64,000 bases of DNA, taken from Aurantiacibacter aquimixticola (GTDB lineage: Bacteria; Pseudomonadota; Alphaproteobacteria; Sphingomonadales; Sphingomonadaceae). A program made the position numbers and the translations under genes. Shown one piece after another: positions 43,495 to 52,382 of the stretch (positions within the stretch are counted from its first letter, which is position 1; each line of letters opens with the position of its first letter). The DNA lies in the NCBI RefSeq assembly GCF_003605475.1, contig NZ_RAHX01000001.1:806001-870000 (forward strand), in the 5' to 3' direction. The notes under the pieces were generated by a model that saw only the letters and a list, made by a program, of their open reading frames with translations, was not told the DNA's origin and ran no database searches.

Positions 43495-43941
43495 ATGCAG
43501 GCCGCTATCATCACGCCCGCGCTCGTCCTGGTGCTGTGGTCCATCGTCATGCTGTTCTGGATGGCATTCACACGCTTTCCCGCGATGAAGCGCATGCGCG
43601 CCGAACGCGGATCGAGCGGCATGGTCAGCAGCAAACGCGCGGGCGGACGCGGACAGGATCTCGAAGGCCTGATCCCGGACCGGGTGAACTGGAAATCCCA
43701 CAATCACACCCATCTGATGGAACAGCCGACGCTGTTCTATGCCGTGATCGCCATGCTCGCCATTCTCGGCCCGACCGCCGACACGGTTCTCGCGGCTTGG
43801 CTCTACACCGTGCTGCGCATCGTGCATTCGCTGTGGCAGGCTTTGATCAACACTATCCCGATCAGGCTGATGATCTTCACCGCGGCCAGTCTCGCGCTTC
43901 TCTACCTTACCGTCCGCGCGCTGATGGTGGCAGTGTCGTGA
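43495..43941 (+). CDS. MAPEG-family membrane protein (first of a tandem pair)
   Basis: A 148-residue protein with four hydrophobic helices and the MAPEG pattern: an early FTRFPAMKRM, RVNWKSHNHTHLMEQPTLFY with conserved Asn, His and Glu, and RIVHSLWQALIN. Eukaryotic relatives use glutathione in eicosanoid and detoxification reactions; bacterial roles are mostly unknown. GGAGG sits eight bases before the ATG at 43495, which decides the start. Its stop overlaps the GTG start of a second MAPEG gene. Confidence 0.85.
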   Translation: MQAAIITPALVLVLWSIVMLFWMAFTRFPAMKRMRAERGSSGMVSSKRAGGRGQDLEGLIPDRVNWKSHNHTHLMEQPTLFYAVIAMLAILGPTADTVLAAWLYTVLRIVHSLWQALINTIPIRLMIFTAASLALLYLTVRALMVAVS

Positions 43942-44378
43942 ACCTGCTGCAGCCTGTCATCGTGCTCGCCGCATGGACGATGGTCATGTGGTTGTGGATG
44001 TATGTTACGCGCCTTCCAGCCATGTCGAAAGCGGGCGTCGATCCGGACAGTCTGGCCAGGGATCCGCACGCCTCGCTCGACACGGCTTTGCCGCCGAAGG
44101 TGCAATGGAAAGCACACAATTACAATCACTTGCACGAAGCGCCTACGGTTTTTTATGCCTTGGCGCTGGCATTGGCGCTGCTCGATCTGGCGGCTGGCCT
44201 GCCCCAATGGATAGCCTCCTCCGCAGTCGTGCTCGCATGGGCCTATGTGGTCTTACGTATCTTGCATTCGCTGGTGCAGGCGCTGATCAACAAGGTGGTA
44301 CAGCGCTTCGCCATCTTCTCGCTATCCTCCCTCGTGCTCATCGCACTGGTCGGACTGGCGATAATTGCGGCCTTTTAG
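43938..44378 (+). CDS. MAPEG-family membrane protein (second of a tandem pair)
   Basis: A 146-residue paralogue of the preceding gene with the same layout: VTRLPAMSKAG, KVQWKAHNYNHLHEAPTVFY and RILHSLVQALINKV, with four hydrophobic helices. The GTG start at 43938 overlaps the upstream stop (GTGA), so the two proteins are made together and may form mixed oligomers; MAPEG proteins are normally trimers. The pair looks like a local duplication that has since diverged. Confidence 0.85.
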   Translation: MNLLQPVIVLAAWTMVMWLWMYVTRLPAMSKAGVDPDSLARDPHASLDTALPPKVQWKAHNYNHLHEAPTVFYALALALALLDLAAGLPQWIASSAVVLAWAYVVLRILHSLVQALINKVVQRFAIFSLSSLVLIALVGLAIIAAF

Positions 44379-44462
44379 GGGTTACCGCCTAAGTAACCAT
44401 TGAAGGATCCTCGACGGGCGGCATGCCAGAAAGGCAGTGCGCGCGAATACGAGGAGGCTTTC

Positions 44463-44912
44463 ATGGCCTACATACTGGTTGTCGACGATGACGATATCGT
44501 CGCGGAATATGCGGCAAAGGTGCTGATCGGCGCGGGCCATGCCTGTGGCTGGGTAAGCGACGCCGAGGAAGCGCAGGAGCTTCTGAAGAAGCGTCGGCCA
44601 GACCTGATCCTGCTCGATCAGAACATGCCCGGCGAAAACGGCACCGCCCTGCTGCGCCGCATTCGCAATTCGCAGACGCATTTCGACGTGCCCGTCATCA
44701 TGCTGACCGGCGTGCAGGGCGTGAAGGAAGAACAGATCGCCTATTATGCCGGCGCGCAGGATTACATCCGCAAGCCGTTCACCGACAAGATGCTGATCTA
44801 CCGTGTGAGGGAAACCCTGCTATCGCGAGAGGGTCGGGCCCGGCAGAGCGTCCGGGCGAGGTTGACCGATTACGAAGACGATGCTGGCGCTCGCCAAGCG
44901 CGCTTCATCTGA
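44463..44912 (+). CDS. Single-domain response regulator
   Basis: A 149-residue CheY-like receiver. The acidic pocket (VVDDDDIV), phospho-acceptor Asp52 (LILLDQNMPG), Thr (VIMLTGVQG) and Lys (YIRKPF) are all present, followed by a short basic tail with no output domain. It probably relays phosphate or binds a partner. A strong GAGGAGG precedes the ATG. No kinase lies beside it. Its TGA stop abuts the stop of the convergent otsA gene with no gap. Confidence 0.92.
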   Translation: MAYILVVDDDDIVAEYAAKVLIGAGHACGWVSDAEEAQELLKKRRPDLILLDQNMPGENGTALLRRIRNSQTHFDVPVIMLTGVQGVKEEQIAYYAGAQDYIRKPFTDKMLIYRVRETLLSREGRARQSVRARLTDYEDDAGARQARFI

Positions 44913-46313
44913 TCAACGCTCAACACCGGCAAGATCGCCGACGAAATTCTCCGTCCAGCGCTGCACATTCTCTTCGCGCACCGAAGTGATCAGCTTCTCG
45001 TAACGCGACTTGCGCTCTTCCAGCGGCATGTCGAGCGCGATGCGGATATTGTGAGCGATATCGTCGGCGCTGTGCGGATTGATCAGCAGCGCGCCCTCCC
45101 CATCGCAGTCGAATTGCTGGGCCGCGCCTGCAAACATCGACAGGATCAGCACGCCGGGATCGTCGGGATCCTGCGCCGCGACATATTCCTTGGCGACAAG
45201 GTTCATTCCGTCCCGCAGCGGCGTGACAAGGCCGATCTTGGACGCGCGGTAGAAGCCGAACAGCTCTTCCTGCGCATAGCCGCGGTTGACGTAGCGCACC
45301 GGCACCACATCGACATCCGATCGCGCGCCGTTGATCTGGCCCGCCTTCTGTTCCAGCGTCGCGCGGATCTGCTGATAGCTGCCGATATCCTCCCGGCTGG
45401 GCGGCGCGATCTGGATGAAGACGAGATCGCGCGTGCGTTCAGGATGACGGTCGAAGAAGCGGCTGATGCCGTCGAGCCTTTCGGGCAGACCCTTGGAGTA
45501 GTCGAGCCGGTCCACCCCGATCATCGCCGTGCGCCGCCGGGTGGACGCCATCAATCGCTGCTGCGCCTGGCGCGCCTCGCCCGTATCGCCTTTCGACATG
45601 AAGTGATCGAAATCGATACCGATGGGATAGGCGCGCGCGATCGTGGTCTTTCCCTCCAGCGTCACCGCGCCGGTTTCCGGGGCGACATCGGCGCCGAGCT
45701 CCTTGCCGCAATAATGCAGGAAGCTTTCGAGCCACGTGTTGTTCTGGAAGCCGAGCAGGTCGTAGTGCAGCATCGCTCGCACCAGCCGCTCGTGATAGGG
45801 CAGCGAGACGAACAGATTGGTCGGCGGCCAGGGCGTGTGGAGGAAGAAACCCATGCGGTTCTCGATGCTCATCGAACGCAGCCGCTCGCCCAGCGGCAGC
45901 AGGTGATAGTCGTGCACCCAGACGCTGTCTTCGGGCTCGATCAGCGGCAGCGCGCTTTCGGCGAAGCGTTCATTGACCCGCTCATAGCCCTTGCCGAATT
46001 CGCGTTCGTAGCGAGTCAGGTCGATGCGGTAGTGGAATAGCGGCCACAGCGTGCTGTTGGCGTAACCGTTGTAATATTCCTCGACGTCCTGATGCTCCAG
46101 ATCGATCGTCGCGGTCGTCACACCTTCGGCCGAGCGGACGTAATTGATGCTGCCGGTGAATTTGTCGGTTTCCTCGCCGGACCAGCCAAACCATATACCT
46201 CCATTGGCCTTCAGTGCGGCATTGAGTGCGCCTGCCAAGCCACCTTGCGCGCCGGGAACCCCGCGCGCCTTGGGGACGGCGACGCGGTTCGATATGACGA
46301 CAAGTCTCGGCAC
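44913..46313 (-). CDS. otsA: Alpha,alpha-trehalose-6-phosphate synthase
   Basis: This GT20 enzyme makes trehalose-6-phosphate from UDP-glucose and glucose-6-phosphate. The 466-residue protein has VVISNRVAVP at the start, GGLAGALN, VWVHDYHLLPL, HTPWPPTNLF, the phosphate-binding GVDRLDYSKGLPERL and TPLRDGMNLVAKEYVAAQ. The GTG at 46313 is chosen because AGGGAG lies five bases upstream and homologues begin here. It is the last gene of an otsB-GH15-otsA run. Confidence 0.94.
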   Translation of the reverse strand: MPRLVVISNRVAVPKARGVPGAQGGLAGALNAALKANGGIWFGWSGEETDKFTGSINYVRSAEGVTTATIDLEHQDVEEYYNGYANSTLWPLFHYRIDLTRYEREFGKGYERVNERFAESALPLIEPEDSVWVHDYHLLPLGERLRSMSIENRMGFFLHTPWPPTNLFVSLPYHERLVRAMLHYDLLGFQNNTWLESFLHYCGKELGADVAPETGAVTLEGKTTIARAYPIGIDFDHFMSKGDTGEARQAQQRLMASTRRRTAMIGVDRLDYSKGLPERLDGISRFFDRHPERTRDLVFIQIAPPSREDIGSYQQIRATLEQKAGQINGARSDVDVVPVRYVNRGYAQEELFGFYRASKIGLVTPLRDGMNLVAKEYVAAQDPDDPGVLILSMFAGAAQQFDCDGEGALLINPHSADDIAHNIRIALDMPLEERKSRYEKLITSVREENVQRWTENFVGDLAGVER

Positions 46314-46336
46314 GGGGTCTCCCTTCCGGCCCGTCT

Positions 46337-48163
46337 TCAGCGAACCGTGTTCCAGCTCTTGGATAACAGGCCGGCGCAGTTGATCGTTCCGACAAGGGAG
46401 TAGGTCTGCGGGAAATTGCCCCACAGCTCGCCGGTCTCGAAATCCATATCCTCGCTCAGCAGGCCCGACTGCGTGCGATGGCTCATCATGGTGCAGAACA
46501 GCTCGCGCGCCTCGTCCTTGCGGCCCATCAGCGCGAGCGCCTCGATCAGCCAGAAGGTGCAGATATTGAAGGCGGTTTCCGGCGCGCCGAAATCGTCTTC
46601 GGCCGCGTAGCGCAACATGTGCTCGCCGCGCCTCAGATTGCGCTCGACCATTTCGAAGGTCTGCAGGAAGCGCTCGTCATCGGGAGCGACATATCGCAGC
46701 TCCAGCAGCTGCAGCAGGCTGGCATCGAGATAGTCGCTTTCGAAGCTGGCGCCGTAATGGCCACCTTCCCCGTTTTCCTTCCAGGCCTTGTCCTCGATCT
46801 TGTCGGTGATTGCCTGCGCCCGCTCCCGCCACAGTTTCGCCCGGTCAGCCTTACCCAGATGCTCGGCAACCTTGGCGAGCCTGTCGCACGCCGCCCAGTT
46901 CATCACTGCGGAGTAGGTATGGACCTCCTCGCGCGTGCGGAATTCCCACAGGCCCGCATCCGGCTGGTCGTGCATCGCCCAGGCCTGCTCGCCAACCTGC
47001 TCGAGGCTGGCGAAGTCGGCATCGTCGGCGATGCGAAGCAGGCGGCGGTCGAAAAAGCCCTGCGCCGTCGGCAGGACGATCTGACCATAGCAATCGTGCT
47101 GCACCTGCTTGTAGGCGGCGTTGCCGATGCGCACCGGACCCATCCCGCGATATCCGGCAAGATGCGCGGCGGTCGTCTCGTTCAGTTCGCCCTCGCCCAT
47201 CACCGAATAAAGCGGCTGGATCTGCCCGCCCTTGCATCCGTCCACGATGTTGCGCAGGTAACCGAGATACTTCTCCAGCACATCCAGCGCGCCAAGGCGG
47301 TTCAGCGCCTGAACGGTGTAATAGGAATCGCGGATCCAGCAGTAACGGTAATCCCAGTTCCGCTCCGAATGCGGCGCTTCGGGGATAGAAGTCGTCAGCG
47401 CGGCGACGATCGCACCCGTTTCCTCGTGCTGGCATAGCTTCAGCGTGATGGCGCAGCGGATGACCTCGTCCTGCCATTCGAACGGCGTCGCCAGCCCGCG
47501 CACCCAGTGCTGCCAGTATCGCCGCGTGGACTGCTCCATACGGCGAATACTTTCGCGCAGGTTCCCGTTGAACGGCTCGTCCGGGCCGAGGAAGAAATGC
47601 GTGTCGTCCTCGATGCGAAACGTGCGCCCTTCCAGGATGTATCCGATCGGCGCATCCGTGGAGAGGCGCAGGGCCTGTCGTCCGACGAGATACCGGATGT
47701 GATTGGTGCCGCTGGTCGTTTCTGCCGGGGCCGCCCCGTAATCGCGCATCGGCCGCAAAACGATGCGGATGCGCGGATTGCCCGCGATCGGCCGCACGAT
47801 GCGCGAAAACGCAACCGGGCGATACATCCGCCCTTTCTGTTCGAAGCGTGGCGCGAAATCGAGAATCTCGACCGCGCTGCCATCCTCCGCCTCCAGCGTC
47901 GTGACGAGGTTCGGCGTGTTGCGGATATACTCCTGCCGCGCGCTGATTTGGCCTTCCAACTCGAACCGCCAGACGCCGGCATCCTGCCTCTGACCATTGA
48001 GCAGCGCGCAGAACACCGGATCGCCATCCACACGCGGTACACAGCCCCAGACAAGCGCGCCCTGTTTGTCGATGAGGCCGGAAACCTGGCAATTGCCGAT
48101 GGGCCAGAGTTCGAGATCGCTTTGCGGCGCGGTGCTATCGGAAGTGCTCACAGCCCCAACCAT
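46337..48163 (-). CDS. Glycoside hydrolase family 15 protein, possible trehalase
   Basis: A 608-residue (alpha/alpha)6-barrel protein. An N-terminal beta domain (IGNCQVSGLIDKQGALVWGC) and NWDYRYCWIRDSYYTVQAL, with the acid/base pattern of GH15, identify the family. No signal peptide is seen, so it acts in the cytoplasm. GH15 members include glucoamylases and trehalases; placement between otsB and otsA favours trehalase or another trehalose-related hydrolase. The ATG at 48163 overlaps the otsB end; a GTG at 48151 is an alternative. Confidence 0.9.
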   Translation of the reverse strand: MVGAVSTSDSTAPQSDLELWPIGNCQVSGLIDKQGALVWGCVPRVDGDPVFCALLNGQRQDAGVWRFELEGQISARQEYIRNTPNLVTTLEAEDGSAVEILDFAPRFEQKGRMYRPVAFSRIVRPIAGNPRIRIVLRPMRDYGAAPAETTSGTNHIRYLVGRQALRLSTDAPIGYILEGRTFRIEDDTHFFLGPDEPFNGNLRESIRRMEQSTRRYWQHWVRGLATPFEWQDEVIRCAITLKLCQHEETGAIVAALTTSIPEAPHSERNWDYRYCWIRDSYYTVQALNRLGALDVLEKYLGYLRNIVDGCKGGQIQPLYSVMGEGELNETTAAHLAGYRGMGPVRIGNAAYKQVQHDCYGQIVLPTAQGFFDRRLLRIADDADFASLEQVGEQAWAMHDQPDAGLWEFRTREEVHTYSAVMNWAACDRLAKVAEHLGKADRAKLWRERAQAITDKIEDKAWKENGEGGHYGASFESDYLDASLLQLLELRYVAPDDERFLQTFEMVERNLRRGEHMLRYAAEDDFGAPETAFNICTFWLIEALALMGRKDEARELFCTMMSHRTQSGLLSEDMDFETGELWGNFPQTYSLVGTINCAGLLSKSWNTVR

Positions 48164-48885
48164 TGGTGCACTGCAGCAGGGTTCGCAAGCGCGTATTTCG
48201 CGTTCTCGCTCGGGCGCTCGCCCACGGCGATGCCAACCCCGCCGAGGTCGGTTGCGGCGCGCATCCCATCCTCGTCGGTGACGTCATCACCCACGAATAC
48301 TGGATGCGAGCCTTTGAAGGGCTCGGTTTCCATGAACGCGCGCACCGCATCGGCCTTCCCCCCGCCCCGCGCGGTAAGCTCAATCACGCGCTTGCCGCGC
48401 TTCACCTGCAATTCATGCCGCTCGGCGAGCTTCTGTGCGAAAGCGAGGCCGCGGTTTTCCAGGCTTGGATCGCTGCGATAGTGAAGCGCCACGCCATGCG
48501 CCTTGTCTTCACGAGAGAAGCCCTCCGCAGCAGCGAAGTTCGAAACCTCGTCCAGCACGTCTTCCGCCAGCGCTCCGGGAACATCGCCCACAACACCGCC
48601 ATCGGCATCGCGGCAATGGCTACCGTGAGAACCCGCACAGGCCAGTGTCACGCGCCCGAGATGCCCCTCCAGATCATCGATCGCGCGTCCGCTGACGAGC
48701 GCGACACGGCCATCGTGCCGCTCGGCCAGCGCGGCCAATTTGTCGAGCAAATCGGATGGCACCTCGATCGCATCGGGCGTGGGCGCAATATCGACGAGCG
48801 TTCCGTCGAAATCGAGAAAAAGGGATATCGGCTTGTCGGCCGCCAGCGTTTCCAGTCGAGGCGGCGAAGGAAGATCCTGCGTCAT
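48148..48885 (-). CDS. otsB: Trehalose-6-phosphate phosphatase
   Basis: This HAD-superfamily enzyme removes phosphate from trehalose-6-phosphate. The 245-residue protein has the nucleophile motif FLDFDGTLVDIAP, VALVSGRAI (motif II), the cap with CAGSHGSHCR, the Lys of ARGGGKADAV and the metal motif VFVGDDVTDEDG. It overlaps the GH15 gene by 16 bases and starts the trehalose run, which points to osmotic or desiccation protection. Confidence 0.94.
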   Translation of the reverse strand: MTQDLPSPPRLETLAADKPISLFLDFDGTLVDIAPTPDAIEVPSDLLDKLAALAERHDGRVALVSGRAIDDLEGHLGRVTLACAGSHGSHCRDADGGVVGDVPGALAEDVLDEVSNFAAAEGFSREDKAHGVALHYRSDPSLENRGLAFAQKLAERHELQVKRGKRVIELTARGGGKADAVRAFMETEPFKGSHPVFVGDDVTDEDGMRAATDLGGVGIAVGERPSENAKYALANPAAVHQWLGL

Positions 48886-48934
48886 CGCGGCCTCGATAAG
48901 ACAGCTTCGGGTCTGCGGTCAAAATGAGACGGCG

Positions 48935-49627
48935 TCAGGACGGTCGAAATTCCTCGATCAGGGCGCCGGGGCCTTCTAGCTCGTCCTTCTCCCGCCGGGC
49001 GATGAAAGGACATTCCCGGACCCAAGCGTCATTCTCCACGCAATCGAGCATAAAATGCGCCAGGTCCGCTCGGCGCGTGCGCAGAGTGCCTTCGGGTAGC
49101 CCGCCCTCCTCGACGTTGTAATCGCGCGTCAACTCGCGATCGAGCAGCCAGCCGGGGCGCACCGCCGTCCATGAGATATCGTCCGCGACGCGCAGCACGC
49201 GCTCCATTTCTGCCATCTGGCGAAAGATTCGACGCAGCGGCGTAACTGCGGCCTGAAACCACATCGGGATGTCGGTGTCGTGATCGGCGAAAGCGGCGGA
49301 GATAACGACGAGGCGCTTCACGTTTGAGCGGCGCATGGCTTGCACCATCCGCACCGCACCCTCCGTATAGATCGGCGGTGGATTGATCAGCGTCGCCGGG
49401 TCGCGCGGCACCCCGATCGCGGAAATCACCGCGTCGCAGCCATCCATCAGCGGATCGAGATCGGACTCGAGCACGTCCGCTTCGCGCCGCTCATACTGCA
49501 TGTCGGGCGCGGGATCCTCGTCCCACGAACGCTCGGCCGCACGCATGTCCACGCCCGCATCGAGTGCCTGACGCAGAATATGCTGGCCGACACCGCCGGT
49601 CGGCCCGAATAGAAGATATCTTGCCAT
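48935..49627 (-). CDS. NAD(P)-binding protein, atypical SDR / NmrA-like
   Basis: A 230-residue single-domain Rossmann protein. It starts RYLLFGPTGGVGQHILRQAL, a GxxGxxG nucleotide-binding turn, followed by ADVLESDLDPLMDGCDAVIS and WTAVRPGWLLD. The usual YxxxK active site is absent, as in NmrA-like and BVR-B-like atypical SDRs. It may be a reductase or a redox sensor. It stands after tRNA-Met and before otsB on the minus strand, probably as a separate unit. Confidence 0.85.
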   Translation of the reverse strand: MARYLLFGPTGGVGQHILRQALDAGVDMRAAERSWDEDPAPDMQYERREADVLESDLDPLMDGCDAVISAIGVPRDPATLINPPPIYTEGAVRMVQAMRRSNVKRLVVISAAFADHDTDIPMWFQAAVTPLRRIFRQMAEMERVLRVADDISWTAVRPGWLLDRELTRDYNVEEGGLPEGTLRTRRADLAHFMLDCVENDAWVRECPFIARREKDELEGPGALIEEFRPS

Positions 49628-49684
49628 ACGCCGATAACGGCGCAGCGCTATCTAAGTGCCAGACGAAAATGAATGTTTGTGAAT

Positions 49685-49761
49685 TGGTAGCGGAGGAGGG
49701 ACTTGAACCCCCGACACGCGGATTATGATTCCGCTGCTCTAACCACCTGAGCTACTCCGCC
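49685..49761 (-). tRNA. tRNA-Met (anticodon CAT)
   Basis: A 77-nt gene including CCA. The acceptor stem pairs GGCGGAG with CTCCGCT (first pair G-U), discriminator A. The D-arm is GTAGCTCAGGTGGTTAGAG, the anticodon arm GCGGAATCATAATCCGC gives CAT, and the T-loop is GGTTCAAGTCC. The G1-U72 pair and the overall sequence favour elongator Met over initiator (which would have a 1-72 mismatch). An Ile2 tRNA with a modified C34 is a lesser possibility. Confidence 0.92.
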
Positions 49762-49843
49762 CCAAGGGCGCGCCGATACGCGATCGCGCGTCGACAGGCG
49801 GCGCATTTAGGCAGGGGCGCGGGCGCGGTCAACATGCGAATGG

Positions 49844-50353
49844 TCAGCCGCGGAAATTGAAGCTCCTGATGTGCTCCCACGGGCCGCCTTCGTACGAATA
49901 CAGGCCTAGACCCTTGAACGCGAAATCGCGCGGCTGCACTTGCGGGGCGAGTTGCGCCTGCAGCGCCTTCGCCTCCTCGATACTGACCTTGTTCTGGATC
50001 GTCACATGCAGGCGCGGCTTGTGTTCGTCTTGCGGGGTCAGCATGCCATGAAAACGGTCTTGCAACTCACGCCACAGCGCAATCATTTCCTCGCTCTCCA
50101 GCTTGAGAGCAGTGCCTTTCCCCAGTTTCATGATGCCAAGCAAGCGGGCGGGCACCGGGGCGTGTTCCTTCGCCATAGACGCGAGGCATTGCTTCACCTC
50201 ATCCTCGCAGCTCGGTGGCAAGGCGTGGAACAGCGTCACATGCGCTTCGAGATAATTGCGCTCCGCCGGGAAATGCGCATCGCGCAGGCGCGTCGCCCAG
50301 CTGTGCAGGTCGTCGGGAAGCAAAGCGGTTACGATGAGCGGAGAATCGGGCAT
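49844..50353 (-). CDS. 2'-5' RNA ligase / cyclic phosphodiesterase family protein
   Basis: A 169-residue protein of the 2H phosphoesterase superfamily. Two HxT motifs, EAHVTLFHALP and RLHVTIQNKV, are the defining catalytic pair; the lengths between them fit the LigT/ThpR group. Such enzymes join or open 2'-5' links and cyclic phosphates in RNA, but the in vivo substrate is unknown. It starts 17 bases after the radical SAM gene ends and is probably co-transcribed with it. Confidence 0.85.
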   Translation of the reverse strand: MPDSPLIVTALLPDDLHSWATRLRDAHFPAERNYLEAHVTLFHALPPSCEDEVKQCLASMAKEHAPVPARLLGIMKLGKGTALKLESEEMIALWRELQDRFHGMLTPQDEHKPRLHVTIQNKVSIEEAKALQAQLAPQVQPRDFAFKGLGLYSYEGGPWEHIRSFNFRG

Positions 50354-50370
50354 TCAGCCTCACCAAAGGA

Positions 50371-51615
50371 TTACGCCGCGAACAGTTCCAATTGTTCCTG
50401 TTTGGGCGCGAGCATCGCGCGAAGGTCTGTTCTGTCGGTAAGGGTGAGCGGCCGCCAATCCAGCGCGACGATGAAGGGCCGGACCTTGGTAATCGACACG
50501 GTCAGCTTCGCTACATCGTCCAGCCGCAGCGTGCGGTGGCGGCGTGAGGCGATGATCTGATTGACCGCTTTTACTCCTAGTCCAGGAACGCGCAGCAGCA
50601 TTTCCCGGCTGGCGCGGTTCACATCGACCGGAAAACTTTCCCGGAATTTCAGCGCCCAAGCCAGTTTCGGATCGATATCGAGCGGTAGATTTCCATCCGC
50701 CTCCGTTGCCTGCATCACTTCGCGCGGCGCGTAACCGTAAAACCGCATCAGCCAGTCCGACTGATAGAGGCGGTGCTCCCGCATCAAGGGCGGGCGCTTG
50801 AGCGGCAGCACGGCGGACGCGTCTGGAATCGGGGAGAATGCGCTGTAATAAACGCGGCGCAGCTTGAAACTGTCATAAAGGCGACTGGCCTTGCCGACGA
50901 TATCGGCATCGCTCGCTGCATCGGCGCCGACGATCATCTGTGTCGATTGTCCGCCCGGCGCAAAGCGTGGCGCATGTTTGAAGCGCTTCTTTTCGTCCTT
51001 TGCCTGACGGATCGCCATCTTCACACCGCCCATCGCGCCTTCGATCTGGGCGGCATTCTTGTCCGGTGCGAGGCGCGTAAGCCCGGCATCGGTGGGCAAT
51101 TCGACATTGATCGATACGCGATCTGCGTAAAGGCCCGCCTGGTGCACCAGCTCGGGATCGGCCTCCGGGATCGTCTTCAAATGGATGTACCCGCGAAAGT
51201 CGTGGTCTTCGCGCAGAATGCGCGCCGTTTCCACCATCTGCTCCATCGTGTGGTTGGAGCTCTTGATGATGCCGGAGGACAGGAACAGTCCTTCGATATA
51301 ATTGCGCCGATAGAAGGTAAGCGTCAGGTCCGCCGCTTCCTGCGGCGTAAAGCGCGCGCGGCGGACATTGCTGCTCTTCCGGTTCACGCAATAATGGCAA
51401 TCAAAGATGCAATGATTGGTGAGCAGGATCTTCAACAGCGAAATGCATCGGCCGTCCGGCGCATAGGCGTGGCAAATCCCCATGCCCTCCGTCGAGCCGA
51501 TACCTTTCCCACCGGTGCTGTTGCGCTTCGACGTGCCCGACGACGCGCAGGACGCATCGTATTTCGCCGCGTCGGCGAGAATTTCCAGCTTCTGCAAAGT
51601 GTCGAGCGCGGGCAT
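50371..51615 (-). CDS. Putative DNA modification/repair radical SAM protein
   Basis: A 414-residue protein with a radical SAM motif, CIFDCHYCVN (C-x3-C-x2-C, binding a 4Fe-4S cluster), the TNHC strand just before it and IHLKTIPEADP in the barrel. A C-terminal helix-hairpin-helix (LLRVPGLGVKAVNQIIASRR) suggests DNA contact. This is the family usually called putative DNA modification/repair radical SAM, which often neighbours a UdgX-type uracil-DNA glycosylase gene. No such gene is in the window; a 2H phosphoesterase gene follows instead. Confidence 0.88.
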   Translation of the reverse strand: MPALDTLQKLEILADAAKYDASCASSGTSKRNSTGGKGIGSTEGMGICHAYAPDGRCISLLKILLTNHCIFDCHYCVNRKSSNVRRARFTPQEAADLTLTFYRRNYIEGLFLSSGIIKSSNHTMEQMVETARILREDHDFRGYIHLKTIPEADPELVHQAGLYADRVSINVELPTDAGLTRLAPDKNAAQIEGAMGGVKMAIRQAKDEKKRFKHAPRFAPGGQSTQMIVGADAASDADIVGKASRLYDSFKLRRVYYSAFSPIPDASAVLPLKRPPLMREHRLYQSDWLMRFYGYAPREVMQATEADGNLPLDIDPKLAWALKFRESFPVDVNRASREMLLRVPGLGVKAVNQIIASRRHRTLRLDDVAKLTVSITKVRPFIVALDWRPLTLTDRTDLRAMLAPKQEQLELFAA

Positions 51616-51773
51616 CCGTTCGATATATGTTCTTTTGACCCGCGAGCCAATAGGATAATGTTAAGTCCGGAAATTCTTCGCGAGGTAATGCTTCGGTAAC
51701 CACGCTTGCAAAGGCGATCTTAACCACGCAGCGGTGAAGCCTTTCGCCAATCACTTGGGGGGTCGTCAATTTC

Positions 51774-52172
51774 ATGAAACTGTTCGCGCGTGCCAAGCAA
51801 GATGCGCTTCCCGAGAGGCGTTCGGGGCCGAGAACACGCGTGGATTGCCTGGCGAAGATGCTCATGCCGAGCGGGGATCGACCGGGCCGCCTGTTCGACA
51901 TTTCCGCAAATGGCGCGCGCTTTCACACAGAAGTGCCGCCAGCCAAGGGGAGCAGCGGCATTCTCGACTGGACGGTGCACGAAGCGTATTGTCACGTCAC
52001 ATGGTCAGCACCCGGAATGTGCGGCGTGACTTTCGATAAGCCGCTGAATGCGAAAGCGCTTCGGGACACGATAGATGCCGCGGCGGCAGGCGCGCTCGGT
52101 GCCGCGTCCGCCGATAACGATGTCTCGCCGCATCCGAGCGGACAGGCCAGGCCGACACGCCTCCCCTGCTGA
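51774..52172 (+). CDS. PilZ-domain protein
   Basis: A 132-residue protein, mostly one PilZ domain. ERRSGPRTRV carries the RxxxR c-di-GMP-binding element and DISANGARF the D/N-x-S-x-x-G element, followed by a beta barrel ending CGVTFDKPL. The last 30 residues are low-complexity. It is likely a free c-di-GMP receptor. The ATG has only a distant G-rich stretch upstream. It may respond to enzymes such as the GGDEF-EAL-PilZ protein at 36 kb. Confidence 0.85.
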   Translation: MKLFARAKQDALPERRSGPRTRVDCLAKMLMPSGDRPGRLFDISANGARFHTEVPPAKGSSGILDWTVHEAYCHVTWSAPGMCGVTFDKPLNAKALRDTIDAAAAGALGAASADNDVSPHPSGQARPTRLPC

Positions 52173-52382
52173 TCGCGCCGCCGGGAACCCCCGGCTTCCA
52201 AACAAATTGTATGGACAAGCGGCGTGCGTGAGCGCGCCGTGCGTACCGGGCCCCTCTGGCGAGCTTGCGCTCGCGATGTCGGACGCAGATTGTGCGGATC
52301 GCTCGCGTTCCGCTGGTTCTATCGCGTGCAGGGGCCGGAACACGATCCTCCAACCTTGCATGCATCGAAGTGGAGAGAATTC

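Noticed and set aside
44380..44398. GGTTAC-N7-GTAACC hairpin after the second MAPEG gene
   Set aside because: The stem is only six base pairs and no T run follows, so neither terminator nor operator is well supported.
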